64,000 nucleotides of DNA from Symbiodinium natans (lineage: Eukaryota; Sar; Dinophyceae; Suessiales; Symbiodiniaceae). Below, piece by piece: positions 63,117-64,000 of this stretch. Location of the stretch: positions 1-64,000 of the forward strand of contig CAJNDS010002456.1 in assembly GCA_905221605.1 (NCBI GenBank). The letters are read 5' to 3'. Position 1 is the stretch's first letter. Every line of letters starts with the position of its first letter. A program made the translations under genes and the position numbers. The notes below the pieces were generated by a model. That model was not told where the DNA came from, ran no database searches, and worked only from the letters and a program-made list of their open reading frames with translations.

Positions 63117-64000
63117 AACTTCAGAAATGCAGTTACAGAGCTGTTTAAGAGACAAGAGAAAGAAACAAGCGAGGAAACGCTGCTCTAAAGTGCGATTTTA
63201 CAGACTGCATTTGCAAAGTCTTTTACCTGGTGATTCCGACAGAGTTGTTACTTTGTTTTCTTGCATATTGGGGCCAAAGCATCAAAAAAGTTTATTTTTT
63301 TGGTTCTTGACATGTCAATTGTCACAAAAGACTGCTAAGTCCGATCCAGCACGCGGATACGTGCTGTAAGGGTAAAGCTCGCGTTCAACGCACAAAGCAC
63401 TTCCTTGGCGTTCTCTCTTACCAAGGAAAGCGCGCAATAAGCAACCTAAGCGCAGGAACCTACCGTTTGGATAACGTTTACAATTTGCAGGCACTGGCCA
63501 AGAATTGGGAGTGGCCATAGGCTGCTTCCGGACCCAGAAGCCCATGGGCGTAAGGGTCGCGATTTTTGCTGCGGAATAACTCTCTCCAAAAAGAAGCGGA
63601 AACAAACACATGGAAACGCTTTGATAGTCCCAAGAATTGGTGGATTTTGCGGACATGAACGCGTTGTCGCAGGCGCAGCGCGTGACATTGGCCCACATCG
63701 CCTGGTTCGGCTTCGCCATTGCTGCGTTCCGCCGTGCATTCCGAGGCTCTCTGATGATTGTCGATATGTCGGTCCAAACACAATTGATATTTGCAAGCCA
63801 GATGTTGAGCAGAAGCTTGCATTGCCAACCCTCGGATTCGACAACAGTCATTCCTCCTAAAGGTGCCCATTGAGATGCAGTGAGTTGCATCACAGCCATT
63901 TGGCTGCAGATTGGCTTGCAAAAGGGCTGTTACCACTTATTTGATACCGACGGAGATTGATTTTCCTGGATGACACAATGACTGCATTCTCGAATCTCGA
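63117..64000. other. Unassigned right end
   Basis: Open frames exist on both strands (63315-63899 minus, 194 aa; 63637-63873 plus, 78 aa), but neither shows a motif I recognise and they overlap each other. I cannot say which, if either, is coding. Confidence 0.3.

Overview
The window reads as nuclear DNA of a dinoflagellate, most likely a Symbiodiniaceae-like alga. This is an inference from three things: interspersed TTTAGGG/CCCTAAA telomere-type arrays, decayed Copia-type and tyrosine-recombinase (YR) retroelements with dinoflagellate-style accessory domains, and short matches to the 3' end of the dinoflagellate spliced leader next to ATG codons. No bacterial operon, rRNA or tRNA gene is recognisable. 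Almost all the coding sequence belongs to retroelements or to broken copies of one large gene.

Layout. 1-1142 is an 8-bp purine minisatellite. 1230-5180 holds three tandem-repeat families (about 200, 60 and 145 bp). 5668-7137 is a 489-aa orphan ORF. 7705-14330 and 43100-51034 are two mosaics of subtelomere-like blocks: telomere-type arrays, GC-rich hairpin blocks, GGGCCA/GGGCCC repeats and a recurrent structured element. The same blocks occur in both mosaics in different order and orientation. 46680-48540 is a 365-bp satellite with dimeric higher-order structure, followed by a 32-bp tandem array.

The central object is a large multi-domain gene on the minus strand (WW-like, S1-like, three CCCH fingers, SAM-like helices, three more CCCH fingers). 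It is present twice. One copy spans 42.8 kb to 15.0 kb and has been split by two complete-looking retroelements: a 9.9-kb Copia-type LTR element (31240-41164, 128-bp LTRs, CCAT target duplication) and a 10-kb YR element with split direct repeats (20869-30879, no target duplication). The second copy (51692-59211) is not split but carries a 41-bp deletion and N-terminal lesions.

The most interesting result is that both retroelements, which belong to unrelated classes, carry the same pair of accessory domains in different order: a C5-cytosine-methyltransferase-like domain and a 2-oxoglutarate/Fe(II)-dioxygenase-like domain. This suggests repeated capture of a DNA/RNA modification 'write and oxidise' pair by dinoflagellate retroelements. 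The YR element also has gag and pol in one frame separated by a single TGA.

The right end (59.3-64 kb) holds a decayed P-loop NTPase-like gene and the 5' end of a further retroelement (tRNA-iMet primer site and gag) on the plus strand. Many lesions are single-base homopolymer indels, so some may be assembly errors.
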